A stretch of 64,000 bases of DNA from Tropicimonas_B omnivorans (GCF_031846565.1 NZ_JAVRHL010000002.1:372001-436000); one strand, 5' to 3'; numbered from the stretch's first letter, positions 42,776 through 51,845 are shown. Numbers and translations are program-made. Notes: generated by a model not told the origin, from the sequence alone.

Positions 42776-44314
42776 TCAGGGGATCGGCGCCAGCCGCACT
42801 CCACCGGCCGCGTCGATGCGCTCCAGCGCGACCTCCCCCCCGGCCTCCACCACGACCCAGGGCGATATCGCTCCGTCCGGCCAGATGACGCGCGCTCTTG
42901 CGGTGTCCGCATCGCCCAGCCCGAAATGGAGCGGCCCGCGCGTGTCGCCGACATGACCGCCGCCGACCGTGATTTCGCGAAAGGCCGTCGGCGCCCCCTC
43001 GCGCTCTAGCTCGATCCAGGCCCCGACCGCATCGGTATTGGGGGCGGGCTGGCGGGGCAGGAGGGCCACCCAAGCACCCGTCCTTTCCGTGTCGTTGCGC
43101 CAGAGCTCCATCGGGGCCCGGCGATTGACGACGACGAGGTCGAGGCGCCCGTCCCGGTTCAGGTCAGCGAGGGCGGCTCCGCGCGCACGGTCGGTGGTGG
43201 CGATGCCCGCCTGCGCGGCGCGCTCCTCGAAGGTGCCGTCGGCCTTCTGCACGAGCAGGTTGTTGGGATCCGCCATGGCATTCGATGGCATCTGGTCGAC
43301 ATTGCCCTTGGCGATGAAGAGATCGTCGCGCCCGTCATTGTCGACATCGCCGAACGCGGCGTGCCACCCGGTGGAGGGGCGCCCATCATCGCCCTGAAAC
43401 GGGCGGTGCGCAAACGTGCCGATGGAATAGGGGGCGAGGGTGTAGCCGTCCTGCCCTGCGATCATCATCAACTGATCCCCCATCGAGGTCAGCACGATCT
43501 CGGGGAGGCCGTCGCCGGTCAGATCGCGGCTCGCGATTCCCATGCCCCAGATCGAGGGGCCGTCCCAGCCATCCTCCGGGCCGAGGAACCGGTTCTCGCG
43601 CAGCGAATACATCTGCTCCGCTCCGCCGCGGACGTAGTAGTGTCTGTCGTTGGACAGGCGCAGGTCCGCCGTTCCGTCCCGGTTCCAGTCGCTGAAGAGG
43701 ATGGAAAGGGCGCAGAAGCCGGGGGAGAGGAGGGTCGGGGGACCGTAGGTCTCCCCGTCGGGGCGGTGCAGCTCGTTCTCGTCGCAGGCCTCGAAGGGAC
43801 CGTCCGGGTCTGTGCGATCGACGTAGTTGCCGATCGCGATGGTGGGCAGGAGGTTCTCCCCCTCCCATGTGAGGGAGGCGGCGGTGGACCATCCGTCGCC
43901 CCCCTCGAAACCGCGGCCCATCGGGGTGAAGGCGCAGTCCGGACCTCCCTTGAGCAGGACGTTCCCGCCGGCGCGCAGGACGAGGAGGTCGCCGATCCCG
44001 TCGCCATCGATCTCGGCGGGGTAGATCCCGGTGACGCCGGTCAGGGCCGGGAAATCGCCGGGGGAAAATGCGAGATCGGGATCCGCGAGGTTCCGGAAAA
44101 GCCGGGAGGGGGAGGCGCCGCCGGCCGCGGCTATCTCGGGCCAGCCGTCGCCGTCGCAATCGAACACCGCGACGCCGCCACCCACGAAATGCTCCCAGCC
44201 GCCGGAATAGACATGCTCGGCGCCGAGGGCGCCTGCGCGATCGGTGAAGCGCGGATCGGCATGGGCGTGCGTCGCGGCGATAAGGGCGAGGGCGCCCGCG
44301 AGACAGAGCCTCAT
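42776..44314 (-). CDS. CRTAC1-like FG-GAP/ASPIC-UnbV exported protein
   Basis: 512 aa with signal peptide (LCLAGALALIAATHAHA). There are at least six DxDxDG-type calcium-binding FG-GAP/VCBS repeats: DCDGDGWPEI, EIDGDGIGDL, DWNRDGTADL, DLTGDGLPEI, DVDNDGRDDL and DLNRDGRLDL. A C-terminal ASPIC/UnbV domain follows (ITVGGGHVGDTRGPLHFGLG, then RARVIWPDG). It probably forms an extracytoplasmic beta-propeller of adhesive or scaffold type. The start overlaps the ROK repressor stop by four bases, so the two are co-translated. Confidence 0.83.
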   Translation of the reverse strand: MRLCLAGALALIAATHAHADPRFTDRAGALGAEHVYSGGWEHFVGGGVAVFDCDGDGWPEIAAAGGASPSRLFRNLADPDLAFSPGDFPALTGVTGIYPAEIDGDGIGDLLVLRAGGNVLLKGGPDCAFTPMGRGFEGGDGWSTAASLTWEGENLLPTIAIGNYVDRTDPDGPFEACDENELHRPDGETYGPPTLLSPGFCALSILFSDWNRDGTADLRLSNDRHYYVRGGAEQMYSLRENRFLGPEDGWDGPSIWGMGIASRDLTGDGLPEIVLTSMGDQLMMIAGQDGYTLAPYSIGTFAHRPFQGDDGRPSTGWHAAFGDVDNDGRDDLFIAKGNVDQMPSNAMADPNNLLVQKADGTFEERAAQAGIATTDRARGAALADLNRDGRLDLVVVNRRAPMELWRNDTERTGAWVALLPRQPAPNTDAVGAWIELEREGAPTAFREITVGGGHVGDTRGPLHFGLGDADTARARVIWPDGAISPWVVVEAGGEVALERIDAAGGVRLAPIP

Positions 44315-45564
44315 GAAGCCCCCCGGCCAATGAGGGAGGCCGTCACCCTCTCGAGCGCCAGCGCCGCGCCCCCGCGCGCCCAGACGTGATCCCCCCAGGC
44401 GTTGATCTCGATCTTCGGCGCCTCGTTCAGCGTCCAGTCCCGCATCAGCGCCAGCACTTCCTCGGCGTAGAGATAATCGTAGCGCATCCGGCTGCCGGAC
44501 AGGATGATGAGCGAGGGGTCGAACAGGTTCGCCGTGTTCGCGAGGATCAGGGCAAGGTAGCGACCGGCGCGGTGGAAGATCGCGCGGGCCGTCTCGTTGC
44601 CGGCGCGGGCCTGCTCGAAGAGCGCCTCCAGCGTCGCCTGCGTGCCGCCGAGGGCCGCCGAATGCGGGCGGCGGAGCGCGAGGCCGGCCTCGCGGACGAG
44701 GGCGTAATCGGCGACATAGGCTTCGGCGCAGCCGCGGGATCCGCAGCGGCAGAGCGCTCCGTCCATCTGCACCTTGGTGTGTCCCAGTTCCATGCCCTGG
44801 CCGCCGGCGCCGCGATGGAGGCGATGGTTCAGCACGAGGCCCATGCCCACGCCATGCTCGATGGTGACGACGCAGAAGTCGGACATGGTGCGCCCCGCCC
44901 CGAACCAGAGCTCCGCCATGGTGAGCAGATTTGCGTCGTTGTCGACATGGACGGGCAGGCCGAGACGCGCTTCGGCCAAGTCGCGCAAGGGCACGTCCCG
45001 CCGGTCGGACACCGGGGACCAGATGACCCGCCCGCCGGTGTCGATCACGCCCGGCAGGCCGAGGCCCACGGAGAGAATCTGCTCGCGGGCAAGGCCCGAC
45101 TGGCCGAGAAGGTCGGCAAACAGCGCCTCCGCCTCGTTCAGCCGCAGCTCCATGCTCTTCTGCGGATCGCGCAGCGGCAACATCGCCTCGGCCACCGGCT
45201 CACCGGCGAAATCGACGAGAACGGCGGTATGTACCTCGTCCGACAGTTTCATCCCGACGACGTAGCCTGCCTCCGGCCGCACACGAAGCGCGACGGGGGG
45301 GCGCCCCCGGCCGGACGGCGCCTCTGTGGCCTGGGTCTCTTCCAGGTACCCCTCAGCGATGAGGTCCGAGACGATCGGGGTCACGGTGCCGGGGCTGACA
45401 TTCAGGGATTTCGCCATCTCCGCGCGGCTGATCTGACCAGCGGAGCGCACCGCCTCGAAGACCTGCTGGCGCAAGGGGGCGGCGGGCTCGGCGGCGACGG
45501 GCCAAATAGGGCCGCAGCCCGGCGGCCGCTCCCGCGTCTCGTCGATCGTCGCCCAGTCGGTCAT
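44311..45564 (-). CDS. xylR: ROK-family transcriptional repressor, XylR-like
   Basis: 417 aa. N-terminal winged HTH (ISRAEMAKSLNVSPGTVTPIVSDLIAEGY at about 40-70) and a ROK sugar-kinase-like domain with GLPGVIDTGGRVI, GMELGHTKVQ and the zinc-type cluster CRCGSRGCAEAYV near 265. It is transcribed away from the xyl operon, and a palindrome in the shared 208-bp promoter region is a likely operator. It should repress xyl genes until xylose binds. Its 3' end overlaps the FG-GAP/ASPIC gene. Confidence 0.85.
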   Translation of the reverse strand: MTDWATIDETRERPPGCGPIWPVAAEPAAPLRQQVFEAVRSAGQISRAEMAKSLNVSPGTVTPIVSDLIAEGYLEETQATEAPSGRGRPPVALRVRPEAGYVVGMKLSDEVHTAVLVDFAGEPVAEAMLPLRDPQKSMELRLNEAEALFADLLGQSGLAREQILSVGLGLPGVIDTGGRVIWSPVSDRRDVPLRDLAEARLGLPVHVDNDANLLTMAELWFGAGRTMSDFCVVTIEHGVGMGLVLNHRLHRGAGGQGMELGHTKVQMDGALCRCGSRGCAEAYVADYALVREAGLALRRPHSAALGGTQATLEALFEQARAGNETARAIFHRAGRYLALILANTANLFDPSLIILSGSRMRYDYLYAEEVLALMRDWTLNEAPKIEINAWGDHVWARGGAALALERVTASLIGRGAS

Positions 45565-45662
45565 TCCTTCGAAGCTCCGCCCTAAATCGCTGCGATGCAG
45601 CGCACGTTTCCGCTTCCGGCGCCCGATCGGTGCCCAATTCTAGAGCACTCCGCGTCTGAGGC

Positions 45663-45679
45663 GTCAAATTAATTTTGAC
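45663..45679. promoter_or_regulatory. Palindromic operator candidate for the xyl operon
   Basis: GTCAAA at 45663-45668 and its reverse complement TTTGAC at 45674-45679 flank TTAAT. The right arm overlaps the TTGACA -35 element, so binding would block polymerase. It lies between divergent xylR and xylF, where a ROK repressor is expected to act. Confidence 0.6.
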
Positions 45680-45703
45680 AGACGAAATAAAACCTGCATC
45701 TAT
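45675..45703 (+). promoter_or_regulatory. Sigma-70-type promoter of the xyl operon
   Basis: A perfect -35 TTGACA at 45675-45680 and a weak -10 candidate ATCTAT at 45698-45703, 17 bp apart, in the only AT-rich stretch of the region. It is about 70 bp upstream of the xylF ATG. The -10 match is poor, so the exact start is uncertain. Confidence 0.5.
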
Positions 45704-45772
45704 CCCCCGTGGGAGAAACGACCCCCGAACCGGAACCAGCCGGGTGGGGAACCCTGGGAGGAGACCAGACTC

Positions 45773-46810
45773 ATGAAATCCACGATTCTATCCGTTGCCG
45801 CGCTTGCCGCCGTCGCCGGCCTGACGCTTCCTGCCGCCGCACAGGACGATCTCACCGTCGGTGTGAGCTGGTCCAACTTCCAGGAGGAGCGCTGGAAGAC
45901 CGACGAGGCCGCGATCCAGGCCGCGCTCGAGGAGGCCGGGGCCTCCTACATCTCGACCGACGCGCAATCCTCCTCCTCCAAGCAGCTCTCTGACATCGAA
46001 AGCCTGATCGCGCAGGGCGCCGATGCCCTGATCATCCTCGCGCAGGACAGCCAGGCCATCGGCCCCGCCGTCCAGGCCGCCGCGGACGAGGGCATTCCGG
46101 TGGTGGGCTATGACCGCCTCATCGACGATGACCGCGCCTTCTACCTGACCTTCGACAACGTCGAGGTCGGCCGGATGCAGGCCCGCGCGGTGTTCGAGGC
46201 GCAGCCCACCGGCAACTACGTCATGATCAAGGGCTCCCCCACCGATCCCAACGCGGATTTCCTCCGCGGCGGTCAGCAGGAAGTGCTGCAGGACGCGATC
46301 GATTCCGGTGACATCACGATCGTCGGCGAAGCCTATACCGACCAGTGGCTTCCCGCGAACGCGCAGCGCAACATGGAGCAGATCCTGACGGCCGAGGACA
46401 ACAACGTCGATGCCGTTGTCGCCTCCAACGACGGCACCGCCGGCGGCGCCGTGGCCGCGCTGACCGCGCAAGGGATGCAGGGCATTCCGGTCTCCGGCCA
46501 GGACGCAGACCATGCCGCGCTCAACCGCATCGCGTCCGGAACGCAGACGGTCTCGGTGTGGAAGGACAGCCGCGATCTCGGCCGCGAAGCCGGCGAAATC
46601 GCGCTCGCCATGGCCGGCGGCACCGAAATGAGCGACGTCGAAGGTGCCGAGGAGTGGACCTCCCCGGACGGCACGACGCTCTGGGCCAAGTTCCTCGCGC
46701 CGGTCCCGGTGACGCAGGACAACCTGGGCGTCGTCGTCGATGCAGGCTGGATCAGCCAGGAGGCGCTCTGCCAGGGCGTCGAGGACGGCCCCGCGCCCTG
46801 CGATCAGTAA
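45773..46810 (+). CDS. xylF: D-xylose ABC transporter substrate-binding protein
   Basis: 345 aa with a Sec signal peptide (LSVAALAAVAGLTLPAAA, cleavage before QDD), behind GGAGGAG. Periplasmic binding protein type 1 fold: TVGVSWSNFQEERWKTDEAA, LIAQGADALIILAQDSQAI, GIPVVGYDRLIDD and SGQDADHAALNRIASGTQT, as in XylF. It captures D-xylose for XylH/XylG. It is followed by two strong hairpins that separate it from the permease gene. Confidence 0.92.
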   Translation: MKSTILSVAALAAVAGLTLPAAAQDDLTVGVSWSNFQEERWKTDEAAIQAALEEAGASYISTDAQSSSSKQLSDIESLIAQGADALIILAQDSQAIGPAVQAAADEGIPVVGYDRLIDDDRAFYLTFDNVEVGRMQARAVFEAQPTGNYVMIKGSPTDPNADFLRGGQQEVLQDAIDSGDITIVGEAYTDQWLPANAQRNMEQILTAEDNNVDAVVASNDGTAGGAVAALTAQGMQGIPVSGQDADHAALNRIASGTQTVSVWKDSRDLGREAGEIALAMAGGTEMSDVEGAEEWTSPDGTTLWAKFLAPVPVTQDNLGVVVDAGWISQEALCQGVEDGPAPCDQ

Positions 46811-46819
46811 GCCCTGATT

Positions 46820-46855
46820 GCCGCCGCCGGCCCCCCCCCGGGGGCAGGCGGCGGC
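46820..46855 (+). ncRNA. Long GC hairpin immediately after xylF
   Basis: GCCGCCGCC (46820-46828) pairs with GGCGGCGGC (46847-46855), and inside it GCCCCC (46830-46835) pairs with GGGGGC (46840-46845) around a CCCC loop: about 15 GC pairs, starting 9 bp after the stop. There is no T-run. It probably stabilises the xylF mRNA or attenuates transcription into xylH. Confidence 0.75.
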
Positions 46856-46870
46856 CCCGGCTCTTCCCAG

Positions 46871-46897
46871 AAGGCCCCCGCCAGGCGGGGCCTTTCC
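46871..46897 (+). terminator. Second hairpin between xylF and xylH (attenuator-like)
   Basis: AAGGCCCC (46871-46878) pairs with GGGGCCTT (46887-46894); the 8-nt loop is followed by TCC. A partial intrinsic terminator here would lower expression of the membrane genes relative to XylF. Confidence 0.55.
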
Positions 46898-46924
46898 TTC
46901 CCTCTGCGACACGGGATCGTCCGC

Positions 46925-48214
46925 ATGTCCGATATTTCCGAGGGCGCCGCGAGGCCCCGTCGTTCCTTTGTCCATCAGCTCGAACTCGATCTGCGCCTCG
47001 TGGGCATGATCGGGGCGTTCGTTCTGATCTGCGTCGTCTTCAACGTGATGTCGGACGGGCGCTTCCTGACGCCCCGCAACGTCTTCAACCTGTCGATCCA
47101 GACCGTCTCCGTCGCCATCATGGCCACGGGCATGGTCTTCGTGATCGTCACCCGCCATATCGACCTGTCCGTGGGCTCGCTCCTCGCCACCTGTTCGGCC
47201 ATCATGGCCATGAGCCAGACGACATGGCTGCCCTCGCTCCTCGGCTTCACCCTCGACGATCCGATGAACGCGCTTCTCGCGGTGCTGATCGGCGTCGCCT
47301 GCGGCGCGCTGATCGGCGCCTTTCATGGCTGGCTCGTCGGGTACTTGGGCATCCCTGCCTTCATCGTGACGCTGGGCGGGCTTCTCGTTTGGCGCAACGT
47401 CGCGTGGTACCTCACCAACGGCCAGACCATCGGGCCGCTCTCGGAGCCCTACCTTCTCTTCGGCGGGGTGAACGGCACGCTGGGGGAAACGTGGTCCTGG
47501 ATCGTCGGTCTCGTCGCGGTCGCCTTCTCGGTCTGGGTGCTGATGCAGGCACGGCGCAACAAGACGGCGCATGACATGCCGGTGAAGCCGATCTGGGCCG
47601 AAGCCGTCGTCGCGGCGATCATCGCCGTCGCGATCCTCGGCTTCATCTGGCTCCTGAACTCCTACGACATTCCCCCGGGCCGGCTCGAGCGCATCTTCGC
47701 GGCCCGCGGCGAGCCCCTTCCGGAGGGCTTCTCGACCGGCTACGGCCTTCCCGTCTCGGTGCTCCTGCTGATCGGGGTCGCCATCGTGATGACCGTCATC
47801 GCCCGGCGCACGCGGCTCGGGCGGTACATCTTCGCCACCGGTGGCAATCCCGACGCGGCGGAGCTGTCCGGCATCAACACCCGGCTCCTGACGGTCAAGG
47901 TATTCGCCATCATGGGGGCGCTCTGCGCGATCTCGGCCGTGGTCGCCTCGGCCCGCCTTGCTAACCACGGCAACGATATCGGCACGCTCGACGAGCTCCG
48001 CGTCATCGCCGCCGCCGTCATCGGTGGGACCGCGCTCGCCGGGGGCATCGGAACGATCTACGGCGCGATCCTCGGCGCGCTCATCATGCAATCGCTGCAA
48101 TCGGGCATGGCCATGGTCGGCGTCGACGCGCCGCTGCAGAACATCGTGGTGGGCTCGGTCCTCGTCCTCGCCGTCTTCATCGACATCATCTATCGCAAGC
48201 GGACGGGGGCCTGA
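46925..48214 (+). CDS. xylH: D-xylose ABC transporter permease
   Basis: 429 aa from ATG 46925. About ten or more transmembrane segments of the ribose/xylose permease family, including VFVIVTRHIDLSVGSLLA near 75-92 and ARRTRLGRYIFATGGNPDAAELSGI near 300. The longer form with the extra middle helices (residues 190-260) is typical of XylH. It forms the inner-membrane channel with XylG; a stop-to-ATG gap of 4 bp joins it to xylG. Confidence 0.91.
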   Translation: MSDISEGAARPRRSFVHQLELDLRLVGMIGAFVLICVVFNVMSDGRFLTPRNVFNLSIQTVSVAIMATGMVFVIVTRHIDLSVGSLLATCSAIMAMSQTTWLPSLLGFTLDDPMNALLAVLIGVACGALIGAFHGWLVGYLGIPAFIVTLGGLLVWRNVAWYLTNGQTIGPLSEPYLLFGGVNGTLGETWSWIVGLVAVAFSVWVLMQARRNKTAHDMPVKPIWAEAVVAAIIAVAILGFIWLLNSYDIPPGRLERIFAARGEPLPEGFSTGYGLPVSVLLLIGVAIVMTVIARRTRLGRYIFATGGNPDAAELSGINTRLLTVKVFAIMGALCAISAVVASARLANHGNDIGTLDELRVIAAAVIGGTALAGGIGTIYGAILGALIMQSLQSGMAMVGVDAPLQNIVVGSVLVLAVFIDIIYRKRTGA

Positions 48215-48218
48215 CAGC

Positions 48219-48980
48219 ATGACCGGACATAGCGGCACACCCCTCGTCGAGATGCAGGACATCTGCCTGTCCTTCGGCGGGGTCCAGGCGGTCGATCACG
48301 TCTCGATCGATCTGCATCCCGGAGAGGTCGTCGGGCTCCTCGGCCATAACGGCGCCGGCAAGTCGACGCTCATCAAGATCCTCTCGGGCGCCTACCGGAT
48401 GGATTCGGGCGAGATCCGCATCAACGGGGAACGGGCGGAGATCACCTCCCCCCGCGACGCGCGGCGCCACAACATCGAGACGATCTACCAGACGCTCGCC
48501 CTGGCGGACAATCTCAACGCCTCGCAGAACCTCTTCCTCGGGCGGGAACTGACGACGTCCATCGGCTTCATGGACGATGCGCGGATGGAGTCGGAGACGC
48601 GCAAGATCATGCAGCGCCTCAACCCCAACTTCCGCAAGCTCAACGATCCCGTCAGCGCCCTGTCGGGCGGTCAGCGCCAATCGGTCGCCATTGCCCGCGC
48701 GGTCTACTTCAACGCGCAGATCCTCATCATGGACGAGCCGACGGCGGCCCTTGGCGTGCACGAGACGCAGATGGTGGCGGACCTCATCCAGGAGCTGAAG
48801 AAGCAGGGCCTCGGCATCTTCCTCATCAGTCACGACACGCGGGAGATGCTGGATCTCTGCGACCGGGTCAGCGTGATGAAGAACGGCCAGCTCGTCGGTA
48901 CCGAGCGCGTCGAGGACGTGACAGAGGACGACATCCTGTCGATGATCATCCTCGGCAAGGCGCCCGAGCGCGCCGCCTGA
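48219..48980 (+). CDS. xylG: Xylose ABC transporter ATP-binding protein (single ABC domain)
   Basis: 253 aa from ATG 48219 (MTGHSGTPLVEMQDICLSFGG). One complete ABC domain: Walker A GHNGAGKST near 41, signature LSGGQRQS near 147, Walker B ILIMDEPTAALG near 167 and SHDTREM. E. coli XylG has two ABC domains in about 510 aa; this is the half-length form that must dimerise, as in FrcA-type sugar importers. The frame is open upstream inside xylH but is not protein-like there. Confidence 0.88.
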   Translation: MTGHSGTPLVEMQDICLSFGGVQAVDHVSIDLHPGEVVGLLGHNGAGKSTLIKILSGAYRMDSGEIRINGERAEITSPRDARRHNIETIYQTLALADNLNASQNLFLGRELTTSIGFMDDARMESETRKIMQRLNPNFRKLNDPVSALSGGQRQSVAIARAVYFNAQILIMDEPTAALGVHETQMVADLIQELKKQGLGIFLISHDTREMLDLCDRVSVMKNGQLVGTERVEDVTEDDILSMIILGKAPERAA

Positions 48981-48995
48981 TCTCAAACGAAGAAC

Positions 48996-49018
48996 GCCGG
49001 GGCGACGTCCGCCCCGGC
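48996..49018 (+). ncRNA. Intercistronic hairpin between xylG and xylB
   Basis: GCCGGGGCG (48996-49004) pairs perfectly with CGCCCCGGC (49010-49018) around ACGTC, directly before the xylB Shine-Dalgarno (AGGAAGG). No T-run. It may separate expression of the transporter half from the catabolic half of the operon. Confidence 0.6.
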
Positions 49019-49035
49019 AGGAAGGCACATATTCG

Positions 49036-50493
49036 ATGTATCTCGGTCTCGACCTCGGCACGTCCGGTCTCAAGGCGCTTCTGATCGGGGAGGACCAGGC
49101 CGTCCTCGCCGAAGCCCATGCTCCGCTCACCGTCTCCCGGCCCCATGCCGGCTGGTCCGAACAGGATCCGGCCGCGTGGATCGCCGCCGCCGAGGCGGTG
49201 CTGGAGGAGCTTGGAAACAGCGCCGACCTCTCCGGCCTGCGCGGCATCGGGCTGTCGGGCCAGATGCACGGCGCGGTGCTCCTCGGGGCAGGGGACGAGG
49301 TGCTCAGGCCCTGCATCCTCTGGAACGACACGCGCTCCCATGTCGAGGCCGCCGCGCTCGACGCGGATCCCCGCTTCCGCGACATCACCGGCAACATCGT
49401 GTTCCCGGGCTTCACGGCGCCCAAGATCGCCTGGGTCCGGGCGAACGAGCCCGAGATCGCGGCGAGGATCGAACGGGTGCTGCTGCCGAAGGATTATCTC
49501 CGCCTGTGGCTGACCGGGGCCGCCGTCTCCGACATGTCCGATGCCGCCGGGACCGCCTGGCTCGACGTGGGCGGACGCGACTGGTCGGAGCCGCTCCTGG
49601 ACGCGACCGGCCTCAGCCGCGACGCGATGCCGGACCTCGTCGAGGGATCGGACGCATCCGGCACCCTCAGGGGCGATCTCGCTGCCCGGTTCGGCCTGCC
49701 GGAGGGCGTCATCGTCGCCGGCGGCGGAGGGGACAACGCGGCCTCCGCGATCGGCGTCGGCGTGGTGCAGGAGGGGCAGGCGTTCCTCTCTCTCGGGACA
49801 TCGGGCGTCCTCTTCGCCGCGGCCGGCTCCTATGCCCCGGATGCCGCCTCCGCCGTCCACACCTTCTGCCACGCCGTCCCGCGGACGTGGCACCAGATGG
49901 GCGTGATCCTCGCGGCCTCGGACGCGCTCGAATGGCATTCGCAGCTGACCGGTACGCCCGCCGCCGAGCTCACCAGCGAGCTTGGCGACGTGCAGGCGCC
50001 CGGGCGCACGCGCTTCCTTCCCTATCTCGGCGGCGAGCGGACGCCGCATAACGACGCCCACATCCGCGGCGCTCTCACCGGCATCGAACACGCCACCCAC
50101 CGGGCCGCGATGACGCGGGCGATCCTCGAAGGCGTCTCCTTCGCCTTCCGCGACAGTCTCGAGGCGCTCACCGCAACCGGCACGCAGATCGAGCGTCTGA
50201 CGGCGGTCGGCGGCGGCTCGCGCTCGGATCACTGGCTCTCCATGCTCGCCTCCGTCCTCGGCCGCCCGGTCGACCGCCCCGTCTCCGGCGATTTCGGCGG
50301 CGCCTTCGGCGCGGCGCGGCTCGCCCTCATGGCGGATCGCGGCGGCGTGACCGATGCGGCCACTGCGGCTGAGCTCGCTCCGCCGCCGCAGATCGCGCGC
50401 TCCTTCGAGCCCGATCCGGCCCTCGCGGACGCCTTCACCGAGAGCTTCCAGGCCTTTCAATCCCTCTACACGGCCCTCAAGGACCAGCCATGA
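49036..50493 (+). CDS. xylB: Xylulokinase
   Basis: 485 aa FGGY kinase from ATG 49036 (MYLGLDLGTSGLKALLI, phosphate-1 motif). MHGAVLL near 78 is the substrate region, followed by WNDTRSH. AGGGGDNAASAIGVGV near 230 and LSLGTSGVLFA near 255 form the ATP fold, and TAVGGGSRSDHWLSMLA near 395 is the FGGY-2 motif. It phosphorylates D-xylulose to xylulose 5-phosphate. Its stop overlaps the xylA start. Confidence 0.93.
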   Translation: MYLGLDLGTSGLKALLIGEDQAVLAEAHAPLTVSRPHAGWSEQDPAAWIAAAEAVLEELGNSADLSGLRGIGLSGQMHGAVLLGAGDEVLRPCILWNDTRSHVEAAALDADPRFRDITGNIVFPGFTAPKIAWVRANEPEIAARIERVLLPKDYLRLWLTGAAVSDMSDAAGTAWLDVGGRDWSEPLLDATGLSRDAMPDLVEGSDASGTLRGDLAARFGLPEGVIVAGGGGDNAASAIGVGVVQEGQAFLSLGTSGVLFAAAGSYAPDAASAVHTFCHAVPRTWHQMGVILAASDALEWHSQLTGTPAAELTSELGDVQAPGRTRFLPYLGGERTPHNDAHIRGALTGIEHATHRAAMTRAILEGVSFAFRDSLEALTATGTQIERLTAVGGGSRSDHWLSMLASVLGRPVDRPVSGDFGGAFGAARLALMADRGGVTDAATAAELAPPPQIARSFEPDPALADAFTESFQAFQSLYTALKDQP

Positions 50494-51788
50494 CCTCCTA
50501 TTTCGACGGCATCGCGCCCATCTCCTTCGACCCGGACGCAACCACCGACCTCGCTTACCGCCATTACGACCCGGACGAGATGGTCGATGGCAAGCGCATG
50601 GAAGATCACCTTCGCTTCGCCGTTGCGTGGTGGCATTCCTTTGCCTGGGAGGGCGGGGATCCCTTCGGCGGGCGCACCTTCGACCGGCCCTGGTTCGGGG
50701 ACGACATCGCGGCGGCCAAGGCCAAGGCGGATGCCGCCTTCGACCTCTTCGCGATCCTCGGCCAGCCGTTCTTCTGCTTCCACGACGTGGACATCCGGCC
50801 CGAAGGGGCGTCCTTCGCCGAAAGCTCGGACAACCTCGCGCGCATCATCGATCATATCGGCGAGAAGATGGCGAACGGCGGGCCGCGCCTCCTCTGGGGA
50901 ACGGCCAACCTCTTCTCGCATCGCCGCTTCATGTCCGGCGCGGCGACGAACCCCGATCCGGATGTCTTCGCCTATTCCGCGGCGACGGTGAAGGACTGCC
51001 TCGACGCGACCCACCGGCTCGGCGGCGAAAACTACGTCCTGTGGGGCGGCCGGGAAGGCTACGAGACGCTTCTGAACACCGACCTGCGCCTTGAGATGGA
51101 CCATATGGGCCGGTTCCTGAATGCCGTCGTCGAGTACAAGCACAAGATCGGCTTCAAGGGCACGATCCTGATCGAGCCGAAGCCGCAGGAGCCGACGAAG
51201 CACCAGTACGATTACGATGTCGCCACGGTGGCGGGCTTCCTGCAGCGGTACGGGCTCGAGAAGGAGGTGAAGCTGAACCTCGAACAGGGCCACGCCATCC
51301 TCGCGGGCCATTCCTTCGAGCACGAGCTTGCTCTTGCGGCTTCGCTGGACATGCTCGGCTCCATCGACATGAACCGCAACGACTACCAGTCGGGCTGGGA
51401 TACCGATCAGTTCCCGAACAACGTCCCCGAGGTCGCCCTTGCCTATTACGAGATCCTGAAGGCCGGCGGCTTCACGACCGGCGGCACCAATTTCGACGCC
51501 AAGCTCCGCCGCCAGTCCCTCGAGCCCGCCGACCTCGTCGCAGCCCATGCGGGCGCCATGGATGTCTGCGCCCGCGGCCTCAAGGCGGCTGCGGCGATGC
51601 TGAAGGACGGCGCTCTCGAAGACGCCCGCCGGGAGCGGTATGCCGGGTGGGAGACGGAGGCCGGCAAGGGGCTTCTCTCAGCCTCGATCGAGGACATCCA
51701 CGCCCGGGTCCTGCGCGAGGGGATCAATCCGGAGCCGGTCTCGGGACGGCAGGAGCGGCTCGAGAATATCGTCAACCGCTACGTCTGA
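50490..51788 (+). CDS. xylA: D-xylose isomerase
   Basis: 432 aa, class II length, ATG overlapping xylB. Active-site CFHDVDI near 99-105 (catalytic His and Asp), the metal-binding EPKPQEPTKHQYDYD near 230, GHSFEHELALAASL near 270 and SIDMNRNDYQSGWDTDQFP near 290 are the class II signatures. It isomerises D-xylose to D-xylulose with Mg, Mn or Co. Last gene of the operon; a strong terminator lies 57 bp downstream. Confidence 0.95.
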   Translation: MTSYFDGIAPISFDPDATTDLAYRHYDPDEMVDGKRMEDHLRFAVAWWHSFAWEGGDPFGGRTFDRPWFGDDIAAAKAKADAAFDLFAILGQPFFCFHDVDIRPEGASFAESSDNLARIIDHIGEKMANGGPRLLWGTANLFSHRRFMSGAATNPDPDVFAYSAATVKDCLDATHRLGGENYVLWGGREGYETLLNTDLRLEMDHMGRFLNAVVEYKHKIGFKGTILIEPKPQEPTKHQYDYDVATVAGFLQRYGLEKEVKLNLEQGHAILAGHSFEHELALAASLDMLGSIDMNRNDYQSGWDTDQFPNNVPEVALAYYEILKAGGFTTGGTNFDAKLRRQSLEPADLVAAHAGAMDVCARGLKAAAAMLKDGALEDARRERYAGWETEAGKGLLSASIEDIHARVLREGINPEPVSGRQERLENIVNRYV

Positions 51789-51845
51789 GGGCGGAGGCGG
51801 GGCACGTTCGGGCGGGACTGTCTGCCGCCGATTTGAGAGGAAAGG

